In this document: in pieces, positions 24,817 to 36,196 of the stretch
Layout of the letters: each line of letters begins with the position of its first letter
Numbering within the stretch: position 1 is the first letter of the stretch
Assembly (NCBI GenBank): GCA_014898425.1
Contig: RCSZ01000001.1
Coordinates: 2,170,001 to 2,234,000, forward strand
Reading direction: 5' to 3'
Origin: Botryotinia globosa
Lineage: Eukaryota; Ascomycota; Leotiomycetes; Helotiales; Sclerotiniaceae
Length of the DNA stretch: 64,000 nucleotides
Translations under genes and position numbers: made by a program
Notes under the pieces: model-generated
Told to the model about the DNA's origin: nothing
Database searches by the model: none
The model's input: only the letters and a program-made list of their open reading frames with translations

Positions 24817-27800
24817 CTAGCTGCTATGCGCACGCATGAGAAGCTACAGAACTGCTTAGTACAGGCTCTGTGGATTTGAGAATGTGAATCAGCAAGTGCT
24901 TACCCTCGCAAGTGGATCCTCAGCATCTGCCGTTACAAGTGAAGGACTCTCCACACTTCCATGGTTTATAGGGCCAGTAGTCGTGTATGCACGAGGCTCG
25001 ATAGCCGGTCTCATGTGGGCTGGCGTGGGACTCGATGCAGGATGCTGTGTACCGCGAGTACCATTTTGCGAGTTGGGGCTCTCTTCATTAGCGGATTGCC
25101 TAACCTCCCGACCCTTCTCGAGCAATGCACCTCCCAGAGTTGCACATTTCAAGATCGTCTGAATGAGATGATTTTGCTTTAGAGGCTTCGAAAGATATTC
25201 ATCCATTTGGGCTTGAATACATTTTTCGCGATCACCCAACATAGCGTGTGCTGTAAGTGCGATAATAGGCGTTCTTTGCGTTCCAAGACTTCGCTCGTAC
25301 TCTCTAATCTTAGCGGTTGCTTCGAATCCTCCCTGCAATAGCGTTAGTCATCCTTCTCCCGTGTTGTAATGTGATGGCACATTGCACTTACCATAATTGG
25401 CATTTGAACGTCCATGAGAATCACATCGTATCGTTTCTCCTTGATAGCATCTAGTGCTTCTTGACCATTGCCAACGACCGTAACGACGTGATGATACTTT
25501 TCTAAAATCTTCACTGCCAAGCGTTGATTGACGATGTTGTCTTCGGCCAAGAGAATGTCGAAAGATTTTGTGTTGTCCGCCAATGAGGGTGCAGCGCGGT
25601 TCTCCAAGGCAGGAATCATACCGTTGCCAAGATCGATCGTTAAACATGGAGTGGTCATGTAAGAAGTGATACCAAGATCCAAAGCAGACTTCAAGCTGAC
25701 ATGAACGACGGGAGCCAAGAGAACAATTGGGATATACTTAAACTCATCGATTGATCGCAGTTTTCGCGCGGACTCAATCGAGTCCACAACAATCACATCA
25801 TAAGTTGAAGCAATCTTCTCCTTGGTTCTTCCATTGCCGAGAAGAATGGTATGCTGCTCAGAGTCGACAACGACGGGCACCAAACCAAGTTGTGTAAGCA
25901 TGGTGATTATTTCTTTGCCATGACCAGTCTGTCCCTTGTCGATAAACAGAACGTTGTGACCTTGATATGGCTTGAGCTGTTTCTGAATGAAGCTGATATC
26001 AGAGGTTGCGAGGCGGACGGTACATGTAAAGTAGAATGAACTGCCTTTTCCGTACTGACTCTTGACCCAAACATCTCCACGCATGAGGTTTACAAGTCTC
26101 TTCGAAATTGACAGACCAAGACCAGTACCTCCGAATTTTCTCGTCATGGATCCGTCTGCTTGTTGGAACGTGTCGAAAATCAAGTTGAGTTTATCAGCTT
26201 GGATACCGATACCAGTATCAGAAACGCAGAACTCGACGGCATATTCATTTGGCGCACAATGGTCTTGCACAGCTTTTTGAATCGTCAAAGAGACTTCACC
26301 GTGCTCAGTGAACTTGATAGCGTTTCCCACCAAGTTGAGAATAATTTGTCGAAGACGGAACGAATCACCAACCACGTGATCGGGAACTGAGCTATCCACG
26401 CGGTAAGTGAGATCTAAGAATTTCTCATTTGCCTTGACAGCAAGAGTCTTGAGTGCGTTGAAGACGGTTCCTCTAAGAGTGTATGGAATCTCCTCCATGA
26501 TCATACGGTTTGCTTCAATCTTTGACAAATCGAGAATGTCATCAATGATGGTCAATAAACTGTTGGCCAAGTTGTGAACAATGTTGAGCATTTCTCGTTG
26601 ATATTGAGTAAGATCGGTGTCGAGTGTCAACTGGGTCATACCAATGATACCGTTCATCTATCACCAATGTTAGCGGAAAAGTAAATACACTAGGTCAAGG
26701 AAAATGAAAGATTGGTAAAAAAGGGATCCGTGATGAACAAAAGAGCCTGCCACGTAGAACATTTCAATGTTCAAGCTAGTACAAACGATTGAAAAAGGCA
26801 ATCGAACGTAATGCCAGGAAGAAGAGAAAAAAAAAAGAAAAAAAAAAACAGCCCGAGGAATAGAGTGGTACTCACAGGTGTTCGAATCTCGTGAGACATA
26901 TTGGCCAAGAATTCAGACTTCGTTCTGTTGGCGAATTCGGCAGCCTCCCTAGCCAAGGTGTTCCTTTGAATACTGTCCCTCAAATTGTAGACCATCTGGT
27001 TGATCTTTCGTTTCAACTCATCCATCTCTCCAGATGCCTCGACAGTGATCAATTTTGTAAAGTCGCCATCGGTCGCGGCGTTGGTAATATCACCAAAGGC
27101 GCGCACTTGAGTTGTCAAGTTGTTCGCCATGGTATTGACATCCGTCGTGATCTCTTTCCAACGGCCGCCAATCCCGGCAACGTCAGCTTGACCACCCATC
27201 TTACCATCCACACCCACATCTTTGGCGACTCTCTGCACTTCATTGGAGAAGATACTCAATCTGTCTACCATGTTATTTATGGTTTCCTTTAGTATGAGTA
27301 TTTCACCCGCAGCAGCAACCTCAATCTTCTGACTCATGTCTCCATTGGCAATAGCTTGCGTCACCGTCGAGATACCTCGCACTTGAGTAGTCAAGTTTCG
27401 GGCCATGGTGTTCACATTTTCGGTGAGGTCTTTCCACTTTCCTTCGACGTTATCAACTTGCGCTTGCCCACCAAGGGTTCCATCAGTGCCGACCTCCCTG
27501 GCGACTTTGCTCACCTCAAAAGCGAATGTGCCAAGTCTGTCCACCATGGTGTTGATGGTATCTTTCAGCGAAGCGATTTCTCCCTGAACTTCCACTTCAA
27601 TCTTCTTGGTCAAATCTCCTCTAGCGACAGCGGTAGTAACCTTTGCGATCTCTCGTACTTGTGTCGTAAGATTCATGGCCATACCATTCACATTTTCGGT
27701 GAGGTCTCTCCACGTGCCTTCAACATCATGCACCGTTGCTTGCCCACCCAGTCTACCTTCGGTGCCGACCTCCCTAGCAATCTTCGTGACTTCTCGCGCA

Positions 27801-29221
27801 AATTGTTGTAATTGGTCCACCATGGAATTTATCGTCTCCTTCAACTGCTTGATTTCACCCTTACATTCTGCTTGAACCTTCTGTGTCAAATCTCCCTTTG
27901 CGACAGCTGTTGTGACAATGGCTATATCGCGCACTTGTGTAGTGAGGTTATTGGCCATAGCGTTGACGTTCACTATCAATGTATTCCACATGCCCTGGAC
28001 GCCTTCGATCTCTGCTTGGCCCCCAAGAATACCTTCCGTCCCTACATCTCTGGCTACGCGGGTGACCTCGGCGGCGAACGTTCTCAGTTGATCCACCATG
28101 GTATTGATAGTTTGTTGCAGTTGGAGTATCTCACCCTGGGCTGGTCTCTCAATCTTTTGTGTGAGATCTCCATGAGCTACGGCAGTCGTGACGGAAGCAA
28201 TTTCTCGCACTTGATCCGTGAGATTTTGAGCCATCACGTTGACTGTATATAATTAGCAAGTCCGCCCAGAGAATTCAAACCAGGCATCCAAAGTGGTAAA
28301 TACATACCATTGTCAGTCAACTCCTTCCATGTTCCATCGACACCAGAAATCTTGGCTTGTCCGCCGAGAATACCTTCGGTGCCGACCTCTCTAGCGACAC
28401 GAGAAACCTCACTAGAGAATATCTGAAGCTGATCCATCATAGTATTGATAACCTAAAGAAAGAGTTAGAGAGGGTGGATGGGGAACACGCTGACATGTTA
28501 TGCTTACCCGCTTGAAAGTTGTAATCTCAGGGTCCATCTCCACCGAGTGGATTTGCACCTTCTTACTGAGATCACCCCTCGCGACAGCTGTGACAATCTC
28601 TCCTATTTCCCGTAGAGCTTTTTGGAAAGCCTCGTTGGCTTGTTGATGCTTCTTCAGCTCTCTTTCGAGAGCTGCTACGCGTTCGACCTCGAGCACATTG
28701 AGTGCTTGTTCTTGTCTTTGCTTCTGCTCAAACAGTTGAGCATGGACACCGGCCAACTCAGATTTTTGGCTATCGAGTTGTTTCGATTGATCGTCGACAT
28801 GTTCGCGGAGTGCTTCGAGTTCCTCATCACTCAATTTTGTAAATTTGGGAGGTCTTTCACCGCCGGTGGGCGCTTCTCTAGCGGCAAGCAACGAGTTTAC
28901 GAGTTGTTGTCGGGATGTAGTACTCTTCGAGGCACGGGATGGAGCACCGGTGAGCACATCTGCGAAAGCAGATGGTGCTCCCAATTCATTCGGTGTGTCT
29001 GGCAGGGCTTGATTATTGACCGTGATTGCCTTTGCTTCTAATCTCTGAACTCTTGATACCAAGGCCGTAAGTTCTCGTTCGAGGGCAAGCTTTTCTGATG
29101 TGGCTGCACCTGGTAACCTAATCCCTTTGTTGCCGTAGACATTCGTTGGTGGAAGTTCGAGACTCGATAATGCGAGAGTCTGCAGGATCGCAATAGTATG
29201 TGCTATTGTAGAATCCCCCAT
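24817..29221 (-). CDS. bos1: Group III hybrid histidine kinase BOS1/Os-1 (Nik1)
   Basis: This is a cytoplasmic osmosensing histidine kinase upstream of the HOG/Sak1 MAP-kinase path, and the known target pathway of dicarboximide and phenylpyrrole fungicides. Six exons (29221-28508, 28452-28308, 28242-26876, 26657-25392, 25332-24904, 24843-24817) join to exactly 1315 residues, the Botrytis BOS1 length. An N-terminal helical region (1-190) is followed by about six HAMP repeats of roughly 92 residues (about 200-700; each with VN-MA-NLT-QVR). Then come the kinase core with MSHEIRTP (His about 737), N-box [18 protein letters not shown] and GGTGLGLSI, and a receiver domain with [15 protein letters not shown] (Asp about 1158) and a conserved Lys in YLSKPL. 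The chosen ATG is the only one in frame upstream. Positions 365, 368, 369 and 373 are Ile, Val, Gln and Asn, the sensitive state. Confidence 0.98.
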
Positions 29222-29319
29222 CTTGGTCTCTGTATATGCAGCCAGGCTGCTAAGTCGTGACAAAGAATTTTCCGTCTACCATGAAGACAAAAATGTCAGT
29301 TACCCGCTTCGACGGTGTC

Positions 29320-29338
29320 GGGGGGGGGGGTTTTTTTT
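29320..29338. repeat. G11-T8 homopolymer pair
   Basis: Eleven G followed by eight T, about 100 bp upstream of the BOS1 start codon. Confidence 0.9.
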
Positions 29339-29820
29339 CGATCGGTAAATGTAATACGAGGTGGTGGTGGTGTCAAGGAGTGGACGAGCTGCAATTTTGT
29401 TAGGTTGAGATGAATGGGTGGGTGAGTGAGTGGGTGAGTGAGTGCGTGAGTGGTGAGTCAAACAAGACTTCACGATTGCATGACGCTCTTGAATCGAGAG
29501 AAAGGGGGAAGAATGATTGCAATGATGGAGAGTAAAGTAAGAATTACCTCGACTCTTTTGAAGATGTGTGAAGTGGATGTCTTTTCTCTAGGAGAAAGTC
29601 CAACAACGGCTTGTCTCCCTTGTCAGGTCGACAAGTTTTGATCTCCACTGCGAAGCGATAATGCCGATTTCCGATTGGAAGGAATTTCGAAACAGGACAG
29701 ACCCTGATAAAAGAGGTGGAAAGGGAATGAATGGGGTGATCAGGTCTCCAAAAAACAAAGGTGATGGGTGATGGATGAAATTATTATAATACAGAAAATA
29801 TCAAGTTTTCGGAGAGAAGT

Positions 29821-29870
29821 GTGAGTGTGAGTGTGAGTGTGAGTGTGAGTGTGAGTGTGAGTGTGAGTGT
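29821..29870. repeat. GTGAGT hexamer repeat
   Basis: Just over eight perfect copies of GTGAGT. A looser GTGAG-type run lies upstream at about 29418-29456. Confidence 0.93.
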
Positions 29871-30089
29871 GACTTGGTTGTGTTCCGGACACGAAAGAGT
29901 GAGTGTACCAGGGAGGGATACTTGGACTGTATGAACAATTGGGGATTGAGGGAATTGTAGGTAGAGAGATGGGGAGGAGGTAGGCAGAGGAAGCTTCTCT
30001 CTTGAGGATTGTATGATATTGTATGATATTGTATGAATGGTACTGATACTAGAACTGGTATTGATTGTATGATCTGATATGGGATGGGA

Positions 30090-30300
30090 TGGTATATAGT
30101 ATATTATAGTATAGTATATATGATATAGTATATAGTATAGTATAGTATAGTATATTATAGTATAGTATATATGATATAGCATATATGATATAGTATATAG
30201 TATATAGTATATATGATATAGTATCGTATATTATAGTATCGTATATTATAGTATCGTATATTATAGTATTATATATTATATTATAATGATATATTATAAT
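30090..30300. repeat. TATAGTAT-type AT-rich repeat tract
   Basis: Irregular tandem copies of TATAGTA, TATATGATA and GTATCGTATATTA over about 210 bp, followed by TTATATC repeats to 30328 and TGTTATCTAC repeats at 30352-30383. Confidence 0.85.
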
Positions 30301-30721
30301 GATATCTTATATCTTATATCTTATATCTTCCCTTTCTTTACTTACCTAGGTATGTTATCTACTGTTATCTACTGTTATCTACTCGAGGTCTCTACCTAGG
30401 TAGGTAATCTACTCTGTAGCGGTTCTTTGTTCTGCCCAAGTGTATGAACTATAGTATCGCTACCTACCTAGTACCTAGCTTTATATATCATTCATCTAAT
30501 ATAAGATTCATTATTAATGGCAGAAGAAGAAGAAGATGATGAAAATTAAAAATTAAAAATTAAAACAAAAATCAATAAAGAATAAAGAATAAAGAATAGG
30601 TAAAGAATAAACAAAAGAAAATACATTTCACTCTATAAATACACCCATCAAACAATAATCACAAACGCCTTCCCTTCTCTTGCTAGACGATACTATGAAT
30701 TAATACCCAGGTAAGATTACA

Positions 30722-30753
30722 ATGTACACACACACACATACATACACACACAC
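30722..30753. repeat. CA-rich microsatellite
   Basis: (CA)n interrupted by CATACATA, with ATTACAT and AAATTC short arrays following at 30797-30820 and 30849-30873. Confidence 0.8.
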
Positions 30754-32212
30754 CGGCTTCTCGACTTCCTCTCCGCTCCAAAATTCTATCATTATTACAT
30801 ATTACATATTACATATTACACCCTATCAGAGAGGAAGAGGAAATGTCAAATTCAAATTCAAATTCAAATTCAACCTTAACCTTTTCAATCGACCAAGGGA
30901 TAAGAAGAAAGGTAAGAATCCTGAATGGCTTGCTTGTGTGTCCCAGGGATACATTTGCCAATCCATACCCAAGTAGGGGAAACGAGCGAATCGTATCCCA
31001 TGATTCCCATCTCACATTCTTTCCACTCTGACCACGACAGTATTCACCCCACGACGCTTTTGCTTTATATTGGAGGAAATGATCTCTTCTTCTACCCAAT
31101 ACAATGTCCCTTCTTTCCATCTGCTGCTCGCCTCAATATGCAGACGCAGTACATACTCGGCCGTATCGTGAGCATAGGTACAGTACTTGTTAGTTCCTAT
31201 CTTTGCCCAAGTTAAAGTGGAATGGATGTACTTCAATCATCATATCACGCGTCTGTGAAATTTGAATGCATCACGATTCACGAGTGAGATCGATTTGACA
31301 CTGACGGCTGAGTATTATCGCCACGTTTGGGATAACGGTTCCTTGTGTGTAATGTTCATCAATCATCCCTCCATCCCATCTCTTCCATCCTTCCCTTCCC
31401 AAGGCTTCCTTGCCAACACGTTGGGTCCCTGGCATGATTCGAACAACGCAGCCAATCTTAGAAACCGGTAGGCATAATCTGGGGATAAACCTGGAGGGCG
31501 AGAGAAGTTGGAACGTTTGATATATTCCGACTCGAGACCAGAGGCCGCCATCGTCTACCGCAGAGAAAGAGTCATTAATCTTTTGAACCCCGTACAAACT
31601 GTGTCACCGGAAGCGCAGGAATCACAGAATTGAAACGTTTCAGATTACAGATCATTCAAGAATTTCAAGTAGATCTCTGCGCCCGATCTTCCTTTTCCGC
31701 TTCCAAGTTCCATCAGACCAAGATTCACGACCAACAGGGCCTGGTCACTGGTGTAATCAAACTTTGGTGACAGTTTCGAGAAGGGATCGACAACAGTTGC
31801 ATGCATTAACTTGATTCTTTATTGCCTGAAAAAGCGAACCTACCTAGTACCTACGAAGTGAGCATCCACATCCGCCCAACTACTTTGTACATACATACAT
31901 GTAACATAGGCTATGTTACATAGCTGATGATGGCCCATGGGACGTTTTTCGGTTAGCACTTCCCTTTTTTCTTTTCAATACACCGCTGCTTCAACCACCA
32001 CCCCAACGTGTACGATGATACGGGAGCACGAGAAAGCACGAGAAGCACGAGAGCCCCTCCAATTCCTTTTTTCCCATCTCAAAAAGCGGCCTTCGAAATA
32101 TAAAGCACCAATAGTGGTTTGTCTTTTGCTTAACTTTGGGGATTGTGCAATCTGCATGCGCAAATGGCATGAGTGGGAAGTTGGAACTATCTACGGACGT
32201 ACCGGTCGTGAT

Positions 32213-32292
32213 TGGCATTGACTGGCATTGACTGGCATCGTCTGGCATCGTCTGGCATCGTCTGGCATCGTCTGGCATCGTCTGGCATGGTC
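32213..32292. repeat. 10-bp tandem repeat TGGCATCGTC, 8 copies
   Basis: Eight contiguous 10-bp units. The first two read TGGCATTGAC, five are TGGCATCGTC and the last is TGGCATGGTC. The boundaries are sharp. Confidence 0.95.
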
Positions 32293-33683
32293 ATCAACTC
32301 GACCCCCTTATCAAAATTCATGCGGAGGCTGTGTACTCCGTCGTACGGTACCGTACGGATTTTGGTTCACAGGCTCTAAAATCCGTTACCGTTACTAATA
32401 AGATATATATCGTGACATTATGGCATAGCCTACTAAACCTACTAAACCTTTTTTCTTTACTTTGCTTTGCTTCGCTTCAACCCATCCATCAATGAACTTC
32501 TTCACACCCGGCAAAACCGAGGCCAACAAAGCAAAACATGGCATGAAAGAGCCGCTTCATGCTCCATGAGCCTCATTCAAAGAAGCTCCAGTTTTCATAC
32601 TTTTTTCATCTTTTTCTTGGCTTTTATGACGCCCCGAGCTGATCTAAAAATCAATTTTCTTTATAAAATTTTGTCACCAAAGCAATTACCGAAATGCTCA
32701 TCATACACATCAACAGTGAGTCAGTCAGTTGACAAAGAAAAAAAGTCATTCTTCGCCTTCGCCCTCCCCATTTCCATTCCCTCCCTCACCAGATTTCTCC
32801 CCAAAACTCCATCCCATGAGCAAATCCGAAAAACAACGCGGCAAAGCACTGCAAACCCCGAAGAAAGCCTTTCCCATCACCAAATGCGAGTCAATTCTCT
32901 CTTTTGCCCTTCCCAAAATCTCAGGGTCCTTCAAATCCTTGGTAGTATGGTACAGTGACAGTGGACCCTTTACTTCCCTATTTAAGGTTAAGCCCCGAGC
33001 TGCCATGCTTGCCAGTTGCCACGCTTGCCCAAGCTGCCCAGTCCGAAATACTGGCTTAGAAGTTAGAAGTTAGTACACATGACTATTCCCTAACCAGCAC
33101 CCTCCCATTCGCATCCATCTCCATAAATAAGGCTCGCTTACGAGTCGGCCGGCGCTTCGGATCTTTTGCAGCGGTCCAAGGACATGTATTATACTCCGGA
33201 CATACATACCACTCACTCACTCACTCACTACCTAGGTAGGTAGGTACATATACGAAAGAATATGTGCATTTTGTAGATCGACCGATAGATCGCTCATCTC
33301 CATTTGTTTCTCTCATGATTCATCAGCTGTGAGCCTGTGGTGCGGACTCTCAGACCTGATTGCTAGGTCCTGTACTTACCGTGGAAATGTCCCGTCGTAT
33401 GTAATGATATACATTTGTTAGGACCACTGGTGGACTGAGGAATCTGAGACGTATAAAGCAAATAGATTGTGGTTTTATGTCATGTTACGTATATCGAGGC
33501 TATATCATGTTATCTACGAGTTTTGCTATTGAATATGATATTATGTTAGATATATTATATCAAATATACTATTTCTTATCTTCATCTCCATCTCCATCTC
33601 ATCCTCATCCTCATCCTCATCCTCACTCTCCATCACACAATATCTTCAACACCCCAAAGTCCATCCTCCCTCCAGCCCAACGA

Positions 33684-33765
33684 ATACATACATACATACA
33701 TACATACATACATACATACATACATACATACATACATACATACATACATACATACATACATACAT
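33684..33765. repeat. TACA tetranucleotide microsatellite, about 20 copies
   Basis: An uninterrupted TACA run of 80 bp, followed at 33778-33793 by CCCT repeats. Confidence 0.95.
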
Positions 33766-33881
33766 CCCCATACCCTCCCTCCCTCCCTCCCTACATGCAT
33801 CTCTTTCAACCTCCCGCCACAGATCCCTTACCTTGCCATATCATATCATACCACACACACCATACACACCTACCCACCCCC

Positions 33882-33963
33882 TCCATTTTTCCATTTTTCC
33901 ATTTTTCCATTTTCCATTTTCCATTTTTCCATTTTCCATTTTTCCATAATTCCACATTTCCAC
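33882..33963. repeat. CCATTTTT-type repeats
   Basis: Tandem CCATTTTT and CCATTTT units, then CCACATTT units, about 80 bp. Confidence 0.88.
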
Positions 33964-34011
33964 ATTTCCACATTTCCATAAACATCCCAATAAATCAACC
34001 ACAACAGCCCT

Positions 34012-34137
34012 ATCCAACCATCCAACCATCCAACCATCCAACCATCCAACCATCCAACCATCCAACCATCCAACCATCCAACCATCCAACCATCCAACCA
34101 TCCAACCATCCAACCATCCAACCATCCAACCATCCAA
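34012..34137. repeat. 8-bp minisatellite CCATCCAA
   Basis: Nearly 16 perfect copies of CCATCCAA. Because 8 is not a multiple of 3, all three forward frames read the same eight-residue cycle, which keeps a spurious 252-codon frame open. Confidence 0.95.
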
Positions 34138-34370
34138 ATCGACTGACCACATTCCATCTCATCCTCTCTACACCCCTCTCCCTTCAAAATTCACACCACC
34201 CAAAAATCCCAGTCAGTACTTACAACTGGGTATAAAAAGAATCCCCGTCTCCATCCCCGTATCGGCATCTCATTCTCCATTTTACTTTTTGCCTCTTTGC
34301 TCCATGTCCATTTGCCTCTGCAGATTCTATTTACTATTCATTCACCAATCCTCGATTTGGTATCTATTCC

Positions 34371-34462
34371 ATAATCTAAATTTCATAATCTAAATTTCAT
34401 AATCTAAATTTCATAATCTAAATTTCATAATCTAAATTTCATAATCTAAATTTCATAATCTA
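34371..34462. repeat. 14-bp tandem repeat ATAATCTAAATTTC
   Basis: Six perfect 14-bp units (34371-34454) plus a partial seventh. Confidence 0.95.
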
Positions 34463-35149
34463 TAATCTATTATCTCATTCACAATCCATACGATAATCCA
34501 AGGATTTAAAATCTAACTCGAAACATCGAAATCTAAATCTCCAAGATTAGAAAATTATAAACTCTAGAAATCTTATAAATCTCATAAATTTCATAAACTG
34601 AGAGATTGAGAATTCGGAAATGTGTTTGTTGGATAGTGAGGAAGTAAGTATGGCTTAATATAATATAGTAATGTAATATATATATGTTCGATTTTCTTAT
34701 TGTATATATACCTATCTATAAAAATTACTAAAAATCACTAAAAATCATAATAATAAATACATTCTAACTCTAATCCTAGTTCTGATTTCTGTTTTATGAA
34801 ATATAAATATCTATATATCTACTTTCTTTTTTATTTTTTTTATTTTTCTATTTATTTATCTTTCTACCTATTTATCCCTATCAAATTCTTTCCCTATCTA
34901 CTTCCCTTTCTACCTACTTCCCTCTACATCTACCACTACCCCTCTTCCCCTCTTCCCTACAAACACAAATCTCTCCTCTCCTCTCCTCCCCTCCCCTCCC
35001 CCGATCACCAACCCATCCATCCCAAAAACACATCTCCCAATTTCAGCATTCACCAATATCTTTACATATCAAAATCCAGATCAAAATCCAGATCAAAATC
35101 CAAAATCGCCTCAAAATCAAATCAACCACACAATCCACTCACAAATCAG

Positions 35150-35184
35150 TCACTCACTCACTCACTCACTCACTCACTCACTCA
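35150..35184. repeat. CTCA tetranucleotide microsatellite
   Basis: About nine CTCA copies. Related CT-rich stretches (TCTCC, CCCCT) lie nearby at 34974-35000. Confidence 0.9.
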
Positions 35185-36196
35185 CCCACTCAATAGAAAA
35201 CGAGCATCAAATACCTCCTCTCCCACAACCAAAGCTACCTATATATAGAATACCTACCTAACCCCCCTCCTCCAGCTCCATCCCCCTCCCCCTCCCCCAA
35301 CCCCAAGGGAAATAAGTTTTTCCTAAATCCTGATGTATTTCTCAGCTTCTTTTAGTCTTTGCCTACCTAGCTACCTAGCTACCTACCTATTTATAGATAG
35401 CACATACATATACATACCCAGGTATACAACTAACTCCAATTCCCTTACACATGTCCAAAAAGAGAACTACACCACTACAACTTTCGAGATCTTTCTCGGT
35501 ACTTGCTTGCTATTCCCTCACATCATATAATCATACTCCATCTCACTCACTCACTCACACACCAATTTCCATTTCTCCTCTCCCCCCTTCACCCATCCAC
35601 CCACAAAACCAACATATACAATCCTTTCCAAGTCATAGCTTTTTCGAATTAATATCTCAGTATTTCTACATACCTAACCTACATACATATGTACACAAAG
35701 CCACCGCCCCTTCCTTTCACTCTCACCCTCACCTCATTGCCCCCTCCACCTCAGTCCAGTCCAGCCAAGCCAAACCCAAAGCAGAGCAAAGCAAGCAACC
35801 ATCACAACCATCACAACTTAAGCCCAACCCCTAGCAGCCATAAATCCATCCATCAATCAACCTGCACACACATACCTTCTCTGCGAGATCTTCAAATGAC
35901 CATCTCAATAATTAGTTACGTATCTACCCCGATTGTCTTTCCCAAATATCTTTCCACAAACCTCCCATCTTCTGCTCAAATCCTCAAAGTAATAAAACAA
36001 ATCTCACCAAACCCCACCGAAACCTCAGAGAAAAGGGATTAAGAATATCTAAATCCCAAAACAAATATGCCAGTGGTATCTCTCAGTCAAAAGAATAACG
36101 CCTACCATCTTATCCCGTCTCCTGTCATAGACTCATAATTACTTCCTGCCATGCATAGATCCCATCTTTCTCTCCATTGAAAAGAGCCAATCTCCT

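Larger units (their letters stand above)
29222..36196. other. 7-kb repeat-rich spacer upstream of BOS1
   Basis: This lies between the BOS1 start and the 3' end of the Ync13-like gene. It carries more than a dozen micro- and minisatellites and three TACCTAGGTA palindromes (30343, 30393, 33229). No coding exon is supported; long open frames at 33477-34235 and 34796-35248 run through repeats. The BOS1 promoter and leader must lie at its left end. Confidence 0.6.

Noticed and set aside
26891..28252. Long plus-strand frames opposite the BOS1 HAMP repeats
   Set aside because: They are antisense shadows of the strongly biased HAMP-repeat codons; the minus strand has full family motifs.
31425..31480. 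Possible tRNA on the minus strand (TTCGAAT loop-like core)
   Set aside because: The bases flanking the loop do not form a five-pair T-stem and no cloverleaf could be drawn.
33477..34235. 252-codon open frame with repeated His-Thr and Pro-Ser-Asn-His segments
   Set aside because: It runs through TACA, CCATTTTT and CCATCCAA repeats; an 8-bp repeat keeps all frames open, so openness is no evidence of coding.
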